From positions 1 to 5,628 of the forward strand of contig CAAEPN010000104.1 in the NCBI GenBank assembly GCA_900757905.1: a DNA stretch of 5,628 bases. Reading direction: 5' to 3'. The translations under genes and the position numbers were made by a program. Origin of the DNA: Clostridia bacterium (GTDB taxonomy: Bacteria > Bacillota > Clostridia > Oscillospirales > CAG-382). How positions within the stretch are numbered: position 1 is the stretch's first letter; every line of letters begins with the position of its first letter. The notes beneath the pieces are model-generated. The model did not search any database. It worked only from the letters and a program-made list of their open reading frames with translations, and was not told where the DNA came from. Shown one piece after another: positions 1 to 5,608 of the stretch.

Positions 1-113
1 CGAAAAATACGCCCATCTCCGGCGGAATTGTGTTTTTTTCCGGGAAACGTCTTGCCTGAACCGTGTGAACGGGTTTTTCGGTTTGAGACAAAGCCTGTTA
101 CTTTTTTCACATT

Positions 114-119
114 TATAAT
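114..119 (+). promoter_or_regulatory. candidate -10 element of the liv operon promoter
   Basis: A perfect TATAAT lies 28 bases before the livH start and would place transcription initiation near 125-127, giving a leader of only about 20 bases. The matching -35 region is poor. The bases at the ideal 17-base spacing read AAGCCT, and the nearest good match, TTGAGA at 83-88, is 25 bases away, which is too far. There is no extended -10 TG. The site may therefore need an activator, or it may be a chance match in an AT-rich stretch. Confidence 0.35.
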
Positions 120-129
120 ACAGGAATCA

Positions 130-139
130 GAAAGGCTTG
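130..139 (+). promoter_or_regulatory. livH ribosome binding site, shared with livM
   Basis: GAAAGGCTTG contains the Shine-Dalgarno core AAAGG (131-135), 12 bases before the ATG at 148. It decides the livH start, because the longer open frame beginning at 28 has no comparable site and no family-like N-terminus. The same ten bases occur before livM at 1135-1144. Confidence 0.6.
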
Positions 140-147
140 ATACATCT

Positions 148-1128
148 ATGTTAGAGTGGATTCACCAGAATCTGCCGTTTATCTTAGCCGGTATTTCGGT
201 CGGCGGCCAGTATGCGCTTATCGCAATCGGCTATACTATGGTTTACGGTATTCTGCGTCTTATCAATTTTGCCCACGGCGATATCTTTATGGTGTCCGGT
301 GTGGTCATGGTTTATGCAACCACCCTCTTTACCCGTCAGTTCCCGAACAATCCGGGCGTTGTGCTGGTCATGGCGATTTTGTTTGTGATTGGTCTTACGG
401 TGCTTCTCGGCTTCTGTACTGAAAAGGTCGCCTATAAGCCGTTAAGAAGCGCACCGCGTATGTCGGTCATGATCTCGGCTATCGGCGTCAGCTACCTTTT
501 GCAGAACCTTGTGTACTACATCACCGGCGGCCTTAACCAGAACTATCCGACCATTCCGTGGATCAGCGATACCGTCAAGGTTCTCGATAAAAAGGTGATC
601 ACCGTGACAGACCCGGCTACCGGCGAAGCGGTCGAAAAGGTGCTTAACGAATGCGTTACCAAGCGCGTTACGCTTATCACGCCGATTCTGACGCTGGTGC
701 TTGTTATCGCGCTTGTCTGCCTTATCCGCTATACCAAGATCGGTATGGCTATGCGCGCGGCCTCCAAGGATTTTGAGACCAGCCAGCTTATGGGTATCCG
801 CATTAACAAGGTCATCAGCACGACCTTTGTTATCGGCTCGTTCCTTGCCGCTGTCGGCAGCCTTTTGTTCTTCACCAACTACACCGGCGTTACGCCGACT
901 TCGGGCGCTATGCCGGGTCTTAAGGCGTTTGTCGCCGCCGTGTTCGGCGGAATCGGTTCAATTCCGGGCGCCGTGGTGGGTGCGTTTATCATCGGTATCT
1001 GCGAAAACATTATCAAGGGTCTTGGCTGGACGACCTTCTCGGACGCGTTCACGTTTGCGCTTCTTATTGTAATTCTGATTGTTAAGCCTACCGGACTTTT
1101 CGGTGAAAAAGTCACCGACAAGGTCTGA
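148..1128 (+). CDS. livH: LIV-type branched-chain amino acid ABC transporter permease LivH
   Basis: Inner-membrane permease, one of two that form the translocation path of a LIV-family amino acid importer together with LivM. The start chosen here gives 326 residues, close to E. coli LivH (308). The open frame runs upstream to 28, but the extra 40 residues are not LivH-like, and AAAGG at 131-135 supports the ATG at 148. Family landmarks are visible: YALIAIGYTMVYG (about 22-34) followed by INFAHGD (39-45), ISAIGVSYLLQN (109-120), the cytoplasmic EAA-type loop that docks an ATPase (about 199-222, with ASKDFETSQLMGI), and FGGIGSIPGA (266-275) near the C-terminus. About eight hydrophobic segments can be counted, at roughly 11-35, 44-61, 70-90, 105-125, 176-194, 225-243, 260-286 and 300-313. 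The polar loop at about 140-176 is longer than in E. coli. The family assignment is firm. The substrate is inferred and could be another amino acid or amide. Confidence 0.95.
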   Translation: MLEWIHQNLPFILAGISVGGQYALIAIGYTMVYGILRLINFAHGDIFMVSGVVMVYATTLFTRQFPNNPGVVLVMAILFVIGLTVLLGFCTEKVAYKPLRSAPRMSVMISAIGVSYLLQNLVYYITGGLNQNYPTIPWISDTVKVLDKKVITVTDPATGEAVEKVLNECVTKRVTLITPILTLVLVIALVCLIRYTKIGMAMRAASKDFETSQLMGIRINKVISTTFVIGSFLAAVGSLLFFTNYTGVTPTSGAMPGLKAFVAAVFGGIGSIPGAVVGAFIIGICENIIKGLGWTTFSDAFTFALLIVILIVKPTGLFGEKVTDKV

Positions 1129-1134
1129 TTTGCG

Positions 1135-1144
1135 GAAAGGCTTG
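1135..1144 (+). promoter_or_regulatory. livM ribosome binding site, copy of the livH one
   Basis: GAAAGGCTTG, preceded by G to give GGAAAGG at 1134-1140, lies 13 bases before the livM ATG at 1154. It supports that start over the ATG at 1079, which would lie inside livH. The spacing is a little long for a Shine-Dalgarno site and matches the arrangement at livH. Confidence 0.6.
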
Positions 1145-1153
1145 GGATATACT

Positions 1154-2293
1154 ATGACAAAGACAAAAAACTATGCAAACCTCATCTTTACGGTGATCGG
1201 TCTGCTTGCGATCATAATTTTCACGGCGGTTTTGGAACGGATGCTTCCGGCGACCCATATCGTCTTTACCGTCATCAAAAAAGGTTCTATCTACGCGCTT
1301 GTCGCCGTATCCATGAACCTGTTAAACGGCTTTACCGGACTGTTTTCACTCGGACAAGCCGGCTTCATGCTTATCGGCGCATATACCTACGCGATCTTCA
1401 CCATTCCCGAAGAAGCGCGCAAAAGCGTTTACCAGTACTTTGACGGCGGCCTTATCCATTTTGACCTGCCGGTGCTTGTGTCTATCTTGCTTGCCGGTAT
1501 CGTGGCCGCGATATTCGCATTTCTTATCGGTCTTCCGGTGCTGCGCTTAAAGAGCGACTATTTGGCTATCGCAACGCTCGGCTTTGCCGAGATCGTGCGT
1601 GCGTTAGCTCAATGGAAGACCTTAGGGCCTATCACCAACGGCTCGAATATTCTGCGTAAATTCCAGAATCTCGATTCGCTTTACATAACGCTCGGCGGTA
1701 TGCGCTATAAGATTTCCGGCACGATGTTCGCGCTTGTCTTTTCGGGCGTCTGCATTGCCGTGATTGTGCTTCTTATCAATTCCACCTATGGCCGCGCGTT
1801 TAAGGCGATCCGCGACGATGAAGTCGCCGCTGAAGCCATGGGCATCAACCTTGCTCACCACAAACGCCTGTCGTTCTGCATAAGCTCGTTCTTTGCCGGT
1901 ATCTCCGGCGCGCTGCTTGCCATGTTCCAGACCTCGATTCAGGCAAGCCAGTTCAAATCGGCCATGACCTACGAAATTCTTCTTATCGTCGTTATCGGCG
2001 GTATCGGCTCGATCTCCGGCTCCTGCATCGGCGCATTTCTGTTTATCGCGTGCAGCGAATGGTGGTTACGCTTCCTCGATAATCCCACCATCATCAACCT
2101 GCCGTGGGGTTCGTACCACGCGCCGCTTCTTCGCGTCGGCTTCCGTAAGGTCGTGTTCTCGGTAGTCATCATGATCATGGTGCTCTTCTGCCGCCGCGGC
2201 ATTATGGGCTCCAAGGAGCTGCCGGAAGTGGTTATGGGCTGGTTCAAAAAGAAAAAGAAAAAAGAAACGAAAGAGGTGAGCGACCATGAGTGA
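1154..2293 (+). CDS. livM: LIV-type branched-chain amino acid ABC transporter permease LivM
   Basis: Second inner-membrane permease of the importer, partner of LivH. The start at 1154 gives 379 residues, shorter than E. coli LivM (425) but usual for LivM of other bacteria. An upstream in-frame ATG at 1079 would add 25 unrelated residues inside livH and was rejected. Landmarks: LLNGFTGLFSLGQAGFMLIGAY (about 56-77) is the LivM hallmark. It is followed by LRLKSDYLAIATLGFAEIVR (130-149), the ATPase-docking loop FKAIRDDEVAAEAMGI (216-231), and VVIGGIGSISGS (279-290). Hydrophobic segments lie near 10-29, 35-57, 64-82, 108-130, 190-209, 241-260, 275-300 and 332-346. The C-terminus is a basic cytoplasmic tail with six lysines in a row (365-370), encoded by an A-rich stretch that runs into the livG ribosome binding site. 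The last 8 bases overlap livG. Family is clear; substrate is inferred. Confidence 0.95.
   Translation: MTKTKNYANLIFTVIGLLAIIIFTAVLERMLPATHIVFTVIKKGSIYALVAVSMNLLNGFTGLFSLGQAGFMLIGAYTYAIFTIPEEARKSVYQYFDGGLIHFDLPVLVSILLAGIVAAIFAFLIGLPVLRLKSDYLAIATLGFAEIVRALAQWKTLGPITNGSNILRKFQNLDSLYITLGGMRYKISGTMFALVFSGVCIAVIVLLINSTYGRAFKAIRDDEVAAEAMGINLAHHKRLSFCISSFFAGISGALLAMFQTSIQASQFKSAMTYEILLIVVIGGIGSISGSCIGAFLFIACSEWWLRFLDNPTIINLPWGSYHAPLLRVGFRKVVFSVVIMIMVLFCRRGIMGSKELPEVVMGWFKKKKKKETKEVSDHE
2273..2280 (+). promoter_or_regulatory. livG ribosome binding site inside the livM 3' end
   Basis: GAGGTGAG lies 5 bases before the livG ATG at 2286 (9 bases if measured from GAGG) and inside the last codons of livM. 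Translation of livM passes through it and stops 5 bases after the livG start codon, which is the layout expected for translational coupling. Confidence 0.7.
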
Positions 2294-3131
2294 GAACGTA
2301 TTGAAATTAGAGAACATCACCATGCAGTTCGGCGGCGTTATCGCTGTCAACGACCTGTCGCTTGAAGTGAATAAGGGCGAGATCGTGTCGCTCATCGGCC
2401 CGAACGGCGCCGGTAAGACCACCGTTTTCAACGTGGTTACCGGTGTGTACGAACCGACCAACGGTGCTATCTACTATGACGGCAAGAAGATCATCTCCAA
2501 CCATCCGCAAGGCAAGATGAAGAAGCTATATGCCGGAAACGACCCGAAAAAGTTCCCGGACGTCATCACGCAGACGCCGGATAAGATCACACGTATGGGC
2601 GTGGCGCGTACCTTCCAGAATATCCGCCTGTTCAAGACCATGACGGTTTTCGAAAACGTACTTGTCGCAAAGCATATGCTTCGTCACAGCAACGTTTTCT
2701 CGGCCACATTCCGGCTTAACAAAACCGAGGAAAAGAAAATGCGCGAGGATACCGACGCGCTTCTTGCGCTTCTCGGTCTTGACGATGTGCGCGATGAGCT
2801 TGCCACCTCTCTTCCTTACGGCAAGCAGCGCTATCTTGAGATCGCACGTGCGCTGGCTACGCACCCTAAGCTCCTGCTTCTCGATGAGCCGGCTGCCGGC
2901 ATGAATCCGCAGGAGACTTTGGAGCTTACCGAGTTTATCCATGATATCCGCAAAAAATTTGACCTTACGATCCTCATGATCGAGCATCATATGAATATGG
3001 TTATGGATATTTCCGACCGTATTTACGTTATCGATTTCGGTAAAATGATTGCCAAGGGCGTTCCGGAGGAGATCCAGAACAACGAGGTCGTAATACAAGC
3101 GTACTTAGGAGTGGCAGACGAGAATGAGTAA
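2286..3131 (+). CDS. livG: LIV-type branched-chain amino acid ABC transporter ATPase LivG
   Basis: Cytoplasmic ATPase that pairs with LivF and powers uptake through LivH/LivM. The 281 residues carry all nucleotide-binding motifs: Walker A GPNGAGKTT (38-46), Q-loop RTFQNIRLF (108-116, Q111), signature SLPYGKQR (175-182), where Tyr-Gly replaces Gly-Gly as in E. coli LivG (LAYGDQR), Walker B LLLLDEP (196-202, E201 catalytic) with D-loop AAGMN, and switch histidine H234 in IEHH. The C-terminal GVPEEIQNNEVVIQAYLG is typical of the family. Compared with E. coli LivG (255 residues), about 25 extra residues, rich in Lys and Pro, sit between Walker A and the Q-loop (about 69-100). All motifs are intact, so the protein should be active. 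It overlaps livM by 8 bases at the start and livF by 8 bases at the end. Confidence 0.96.
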   Translation: MSENVLKLENITMQFGGVIAVNDLSLEVNKGEIVSLIGPNGAGKTTVFNVVTGVYEPTNGAIYYDGKKIISNHPQGKMKKLYAGNDPKKFPDVITQTPDKITRMGVARTFQNIRLFKTMTVFENVLVAKHMLRHSNVFSATFRLNKTEEKKMREDTDALLALLGLDDVRDELATSLPYGKQRYLEIARALATHPKLLLLDEPAAGMNPQETLELTEFIHDIRKKFDLTILMIEHHMNMVMDISDRIYVIDFGKMIAKGVPEEIQNNEVVIQAYLGVADENE

Positions 3132-3840
3132 TATACTTGAAATACGGGATCTGTCCGTAAGCTACGGCGGTATCAACGCCGTCAAAGATATCGACCTTGA
3201 TGTGCCGGAGGGACAGATCGTCACGCTTATCGGTGCAAACGGCGCCGGAAAAAGCACGATCTTGCGCACGATCAGCGGCCTTGTCAAGACCAAGACCGGT
3301 TCGGTGACCTATGAGGGCAAGGAATTGCTCGGCAAGTCGCCTGACTATATCGTGTCGCAGGGCGTTACGCTTGTTCCCGAGGGAAGACGCGTGTTTACCG
3401 ATCTGACCGTTTTAGAGAACCTTAAGATCGGCGCATATTTGCGCAAAGACGATATCGAACCGGATATCGAATATGTATACAGCCTGTTTCCGCGCTTAAA
3501 GGAGCGCGCTTGGCAGTATGCCGGAACGCTCTCGGGCGGCGAGCAGCAGATGCTTGCCGTGGGACGCGCGCTCATGTCGCGCCCGAAACTGATTATGATG
3601 GATGAGCCGTCGCTCGGACTTGCGCCGCTTGTCGTCAAGAGCATTTTCGATATCATCAAGACCATCAACCAAAAGGGAATTACGGTGCTGCTTATCGAGC
3701 AGAACGCCAACATGGCGCTTATGGCGGCACATACGGCATATGTTCTCGAAACCGGCTCTATCACCATGAAGGGCACCGGCGCGGAACTTTTGGCAGACGA
3801 ACGTATTAAAGAGGCTTATTTGGGTAAACGTAAAAATTAA
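3124..3840 (+). CDS. livF: LIV-type branched-chain amino acid ABC transporter ATPase LivF
   Basis: Second cytoplasmic ATPase of the importer, 238 residues, the normal LivF length. Motifs: Walker A GANGAGKST (37-45), the LivF-specific VPEGRRVF (84-91) where Glu86 takes the place of the usual Q-loop glutamine, signature LSGGEQQ (136-142), Walker B LIMMDEP (156-162, E161 catalytic), D-loop SLGLAP, and IEQNAN (191-196). In the last of these Gln193 occupies the switch-histidine position. Both substitutions are also present in E. coli LivF, so they are family traits and not damage. The C-terminus EAYLG (230-234) is typical. The start is supported by AGGAG at 3107-3111, 12 bases upstream inside livG, and the first 8 bases (ATGAGTAA) overlap the livG stop, suggesting coupled translation. 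A 28-base gap without a terminator leads to asnS. Confidence 0.96.
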   Translation: MSNILEIRDLSVSYGGINAVKDIDLDVPEGQIVTLIGANGAGKSTILRTISGLVKTKTGSVTYEGKELLGKSPDYIVSQGVTLVPEGRRVFTDLTVLENLKIGAYLRKDDIEPDIEYVYSLFPRLKERAWQYAGTLSGGEQQMLAVGRALMSRPKLIMMDEPSLGLAPLVVKSIFDIIKTINQKGITVLLIEQNANMALMAAHTAYVLETGSITMKGTGAELLADERIKEAYLGKRKN

Positions 3841-3853
3841 AGATAGAACGGAC

Positions 3854-3859
3854 AAGGAG
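3854..3859 (+). promoter_or_regulatory. asnS ribosome binding site
   Basis: AAGGAG lies 9 bases before the ATG at 3869 and is the best-placed Shine-Dalgarno site in the window. Almost the whole livF-asnS gap (3841-3868) is taken up by this site and its spacer, so no T-box leader or terminator fits between the genes. Confidence 0.75.
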
Positions 3860-3868
3860 TTATATACA

Positions 3869-5263
3869 ATGAACCGCGAAATTATCAAGAATATTTTTGA
3901 AGACCCTGTGGCATTTGACGGCAAGACAGTCACGCTCGGCGGTTGGGCAAGAAGCATCCGCGACAGCAAGGCGTTCGGCTTTATTGATCTGAACGACGGC
4001 AGCTGCTTCAAGGGCGTGCAGGTCGTGTTCGAGCGTGAAAAAATTGCAAATTACGACGAAATTGCAAAGCAGAACGTCGGTGCGTCGCTTGTCGTGACGG
4101 GAACTGTCGTCCTTACGCCGGAAAACAAGCAGCCGTTTGAGATCAAGGCATCTGAGATCTCCGTCGAAGGTACTTCTACGGCCGATTACCCGCTCCAAAA
4201 GAAGCGCCATACGGTGGAATATTTGCGCGAGCAAGCGTATCTTCGTCCGAGAACCAATCTGTTTTCGGCGGTGTTCCGTGTTCGGAGCGAGGTGGCGTAT
4301 GCCATTCACTCGTTCTTCCATGACCGCGATTTTGTCTATGTTCATACGCCGCTTATTACCGCCAGCGACTGTGAGGGCGCGGGCGAAATGTTCCGTGTGA
4401 CTACACTTGACCTGACCGACGTTCCCAAGACCGAGGACGGCAAGGTCGATTACACCAAGGACTTTTTCGGAAAGAGCGCGAATTTGACCGTTTCCGGTCA
4501 GTTAGAGGCCGAAACGTATGCGCTTGCGTATGGCAAGGTCTACACGTTCGGACCGACTTTCCGTGCGGAAAATTCCAATACGGCGCGTCATGCGGCGGAA
4601 TTCTGGATGATCGAGCCGGAAATCGCGTTTGCGGATCTGAACGACGATATGCAGCTGGCATGGGATATGATAAAGTATATCATTCACCACGTTCTCAAAA
4701 ACTGCAAGCAGGAGCTTGAATTTTTCAATAGCTTTGTGGATAAGACGCTGCTTGAGCGTTTAAACACTTTGGCCGACAGCGACTATTGCAAGGTGACCTA
4801 CACCGAAGCCATCGAGCTTTTGCAGAAGAGCGGTGCAGAGTTTAAATATCCGGTTTCGTGGGGTTGCGACCTCCAGACTGAGCATGAACGCTATCTGACC
4901 GAGCAGGTATTCGGTAAGCCGGTGTTTGTTATCGACTATCCGAAGGAGATCAAGTCGTTTTACATGCGTTTAAACGACGACGGCAAAACGGTTGCGGCAA
5001 TGGATCTTCTTGTGCCGGGCGTCGGCGAGATCATCGGCGGCAGTCAGCGTGAAGAGCGCGAAGAGGTTTTGCTTTCCCGCATGGCGGAATGCGGCTTAAA
5101 GGAAGAGGACTATTGGTGGTATGTGAACTTACGCCGTTACGGCGGCACGAAACATGCCGGCTATGGACTTGGCTTTGAGCGGATTATCATGTATTTGACC
5201 GGTGTTGCGAATATTCGTGACGTGATCCCGTATCCGCGCACGGTCGGCAATGCCGAATATTAA
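3869..5263 (+). CDS. asnS: asparaginyl-tRNA synthetase (asparagine-tRNA ligase)
   Basis: Cytoplasmic class IIb synthetase that joins asparagine to tRNA-Asn using ATP. The 464 residues match the usual bacterial length (E. coli 466). The N-terminal anticodon-binding OB fold spans about 18-105 (VTLGGWARSIRDSK, then FGFIDLNDGS). The catalytic domain follows: motif 1 around 145-163 ending in VHTPLIT, then SDCEGAGEMFRVTTL (166-180), which favours AsnRS over archaeal-type AspRS, LTVSGQLEAE (206-215), motif 2 FRAENSNTARHAAEFWMIEPE (231-251, Arg232 for ATP), and motif 3 YGLGFERIIMY (432-442, Arg438). All motifs are intact, so an active enzyme is expected. It starts 28 bases after livF and is followed by a strong terminator, so it probably ends the liv transcript. 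No T-box leader, the usual control of such genes in Bacillota, is visible immediately upstream. Confidence 0.97.
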   Translation: MNREIIKNIFEDPVAFDGKTVTLGGWARSIRDSKAFGFIDLNDGSCFKGVQVVFEREKIANYDEIAKQNVGASLVVTGTVVLTPENKQPFEIKASEISVEGTSTADYPLQKKRHTVEYLREQAYLRPRTNLFSAVFRVRSEVAYAIHSFFHDRDFVYVHTPLITASDCEGAGEMFRVTTLDLTDVPKTEDGKVDYTKDFFGKSANLTVSGQLEAETYALAYGKVYTFGPTFRAENSNTARHAAEFWMIEPEIAFADLNDDMQLAWDMIKYIIHHVLKNCKQELEFFNSFVDKTLLERLNTLADSDYCKVTYTEAIELLQKSGAEFKYPVSWGCDLQTEHERYLTEQVFGKPVFVIDYPKEIKSFYMRLNDDGKTVAAMDLLVPGVGEIIGGSQREEREEVLLSRMAECGLKEEDYWWYVNLRRYGGTKHAGYGLGFERIIMYLTGVANIRDVIPYPRTVGNAEY

Positions 5264-5266
5264 AGA

Positions 5267-5299
5267 AAAAAAGTTCCCTGCCAAACAGGGAACTTTTTT
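5267..5299. terminator. intrinsic terminator after asnS, likely bidirectional
   Basis: A perfect 14-base-pair stem (5267-5280 with 5286-5299) closes a 5-base loop, CCAAA, and begins 3 bases after the asnS stop codon. The GC core GTTCCCTG/CAGGGAAC is flanked by six A-T pairs, so each strand has a T-run after the core. On the minus strand the run is longer (seven T, then CTTT), so the hairpin could also stop transcription entering from the right. Confidence 0.93.
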
Positions 5300-5311
5300 G
5301 TCGTAAGAGAG

Positions 5312-5346
5312 GGCGGCTTTGCCGCCGGAAAAAGCCGCGAAGCGGC
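5312..5346. repeat. GC-rich palindrome cluster with alternative pairings
   Basis: Four GCGGC/GCCGC arms are packed into 35 bases. GGCGGC (5312-5317) pairs with GCCGCC (5321-5326) across TTT, and GCCGC (5334-5338) pairs with GCGGC (5342-5346) across GAA. Alternatively GCGGCTTT (5313-5320) pairs with AAAGCCGC (5331-5338), which excludes both of the small hairpins. The pattern resembles REP-type palindromes. Confidence 0.6.
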
Positions 5347-5395
5347 GAAAGGATTTAATTTGGTCGGTGCGATACCGCCACCTGTGTGAGCTGAT

Positions 5396-5416
5396 TCGAG
5401 GTTTGCAAAACCTCGA
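5396..5416. repeat. 9-bp hairpin
   Basis: TCGAGGTTT (5396-5404) pairs perfectly with AAACCTCGA (5408-5416) across a three-base loop, GCA. No T-run follows on either strand, so it is not a canonical terminator. It is one of the tandem palindromes in the tail. Confidence 0.6.
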
Positions 5417-5442
5417 TATTTTCCGAAAGGGAAACGTTTTTA

Positions 5443-5466
5443 TTCTTTTCGCTTGTACGAAAAGAA
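5443..5466. repeat. 9-bp hairpin
   Basis: TTCTTTTCG (5443-5451) pairs perfectly with CGAAAAGAA (5458-5466) across a six-base loop, CTTGTA. It is AT-rich, unlike its neighbours. No T-run follows the stem on the plus strand, which argues against a terminator role. Confidence 0.6.
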
Positions 5467-5477
5467 CCCAAAGTACA

Positions 5478-5499
5478 CCAGAGGGTTGCGACCCTCTGG
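5478..5499. repeat. 9-bp GC-rich hairpin
   Basis: CCAGAGGGT (5478-5486) pairs perfectly with ACCCTCTGG (5491-5499) across the four-base loop TGCG. Its right half, TGCGACCCTCT (5487-5497), is repeated exactly at 5578-5588, so the left arm could pair with either copy. Confidence 0.65.
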
Positions 5500-5509
5500 A
5501 CTCCGGGGA

Positions 5510-5608
5510 CGGTTCAAAACTCTATGGATTATTTTTTTCGCGGTACTTCCAGCTCTCGTCCCTATACCAGTATATGGTGCGACCCTCTTTTTCGGATGTT
5601 TTGAACCG
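5510..5608. repeat. 11-bp inverted repeat bounding a 77-bp interior
   Basis: CGGTTCAAAAC (5510-5520) has its exact reverse complement GTTTTGAACCG at 5598-5608. The spacing is too large for a simple hairpin but is suggestive of the ends of a small element. No target-site duplication is visible directly outside the arms (GGGGA on the left, GTGCA on the right). Confidence 0.5.

Noticed and set aside
61..78. Small hairpin CCGT-GTGA-ACGG followed by GTTTTT, a possible terminator of an upstream gene
   Set aside because: The stem is only four base pairs and the T-run is short and interrupted by G, so support is too weak to annotate.
28..147. N-terminal extension of livH by 40 residues from an ATG at 28
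   Set aside because: The extension does not resemble LivH, would span the candidate promoter, and the ATG at 148 has a ribosome binding site and gives the usual family length.
1079..1153. N-terminal extension of livM by 25 residues from an ATG at 1079
   Set aside because: It lies inside the end of livH, lacks LivM-like sequence, and the ATG at 1154 has GGAAAGG upstream.
2245..2272. A-rich run at the end of livM as a programmed frameshift site
   Set aside because: The AAAAAAG run is not in the phase needed for a classic -1 slip, and the -1 frame stops at the livG start, so no meaningful product results.
3700..3720. Gln in place of the switch histidine in LivF, as a sign of a degenerate ATPase
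   Set aside because: E. coli LivF also has IEQ/VEQ at this position, so it is a family trait.
3820..3848. Possible asnS promoter, TTGGGT and ATAGAA with 17-base spacing
   Set aside because: The -10 matches poorly and the -35 is partial; matches of this quality occur often in AT-rich sequence.
5503..5530. GGTTCAAAAC resembling a tRNA T-arm
   Set aside because: The flanking bases do not form a T-stem and no acceptor or anticodon arm can be drawn around it.
5524..5604. Plus-strand 26-residue frame starting at the ATG at 5524
   Set aside because: There is no ribosome binding site, it is very short, and it lies inside the inverted-repeat unit.
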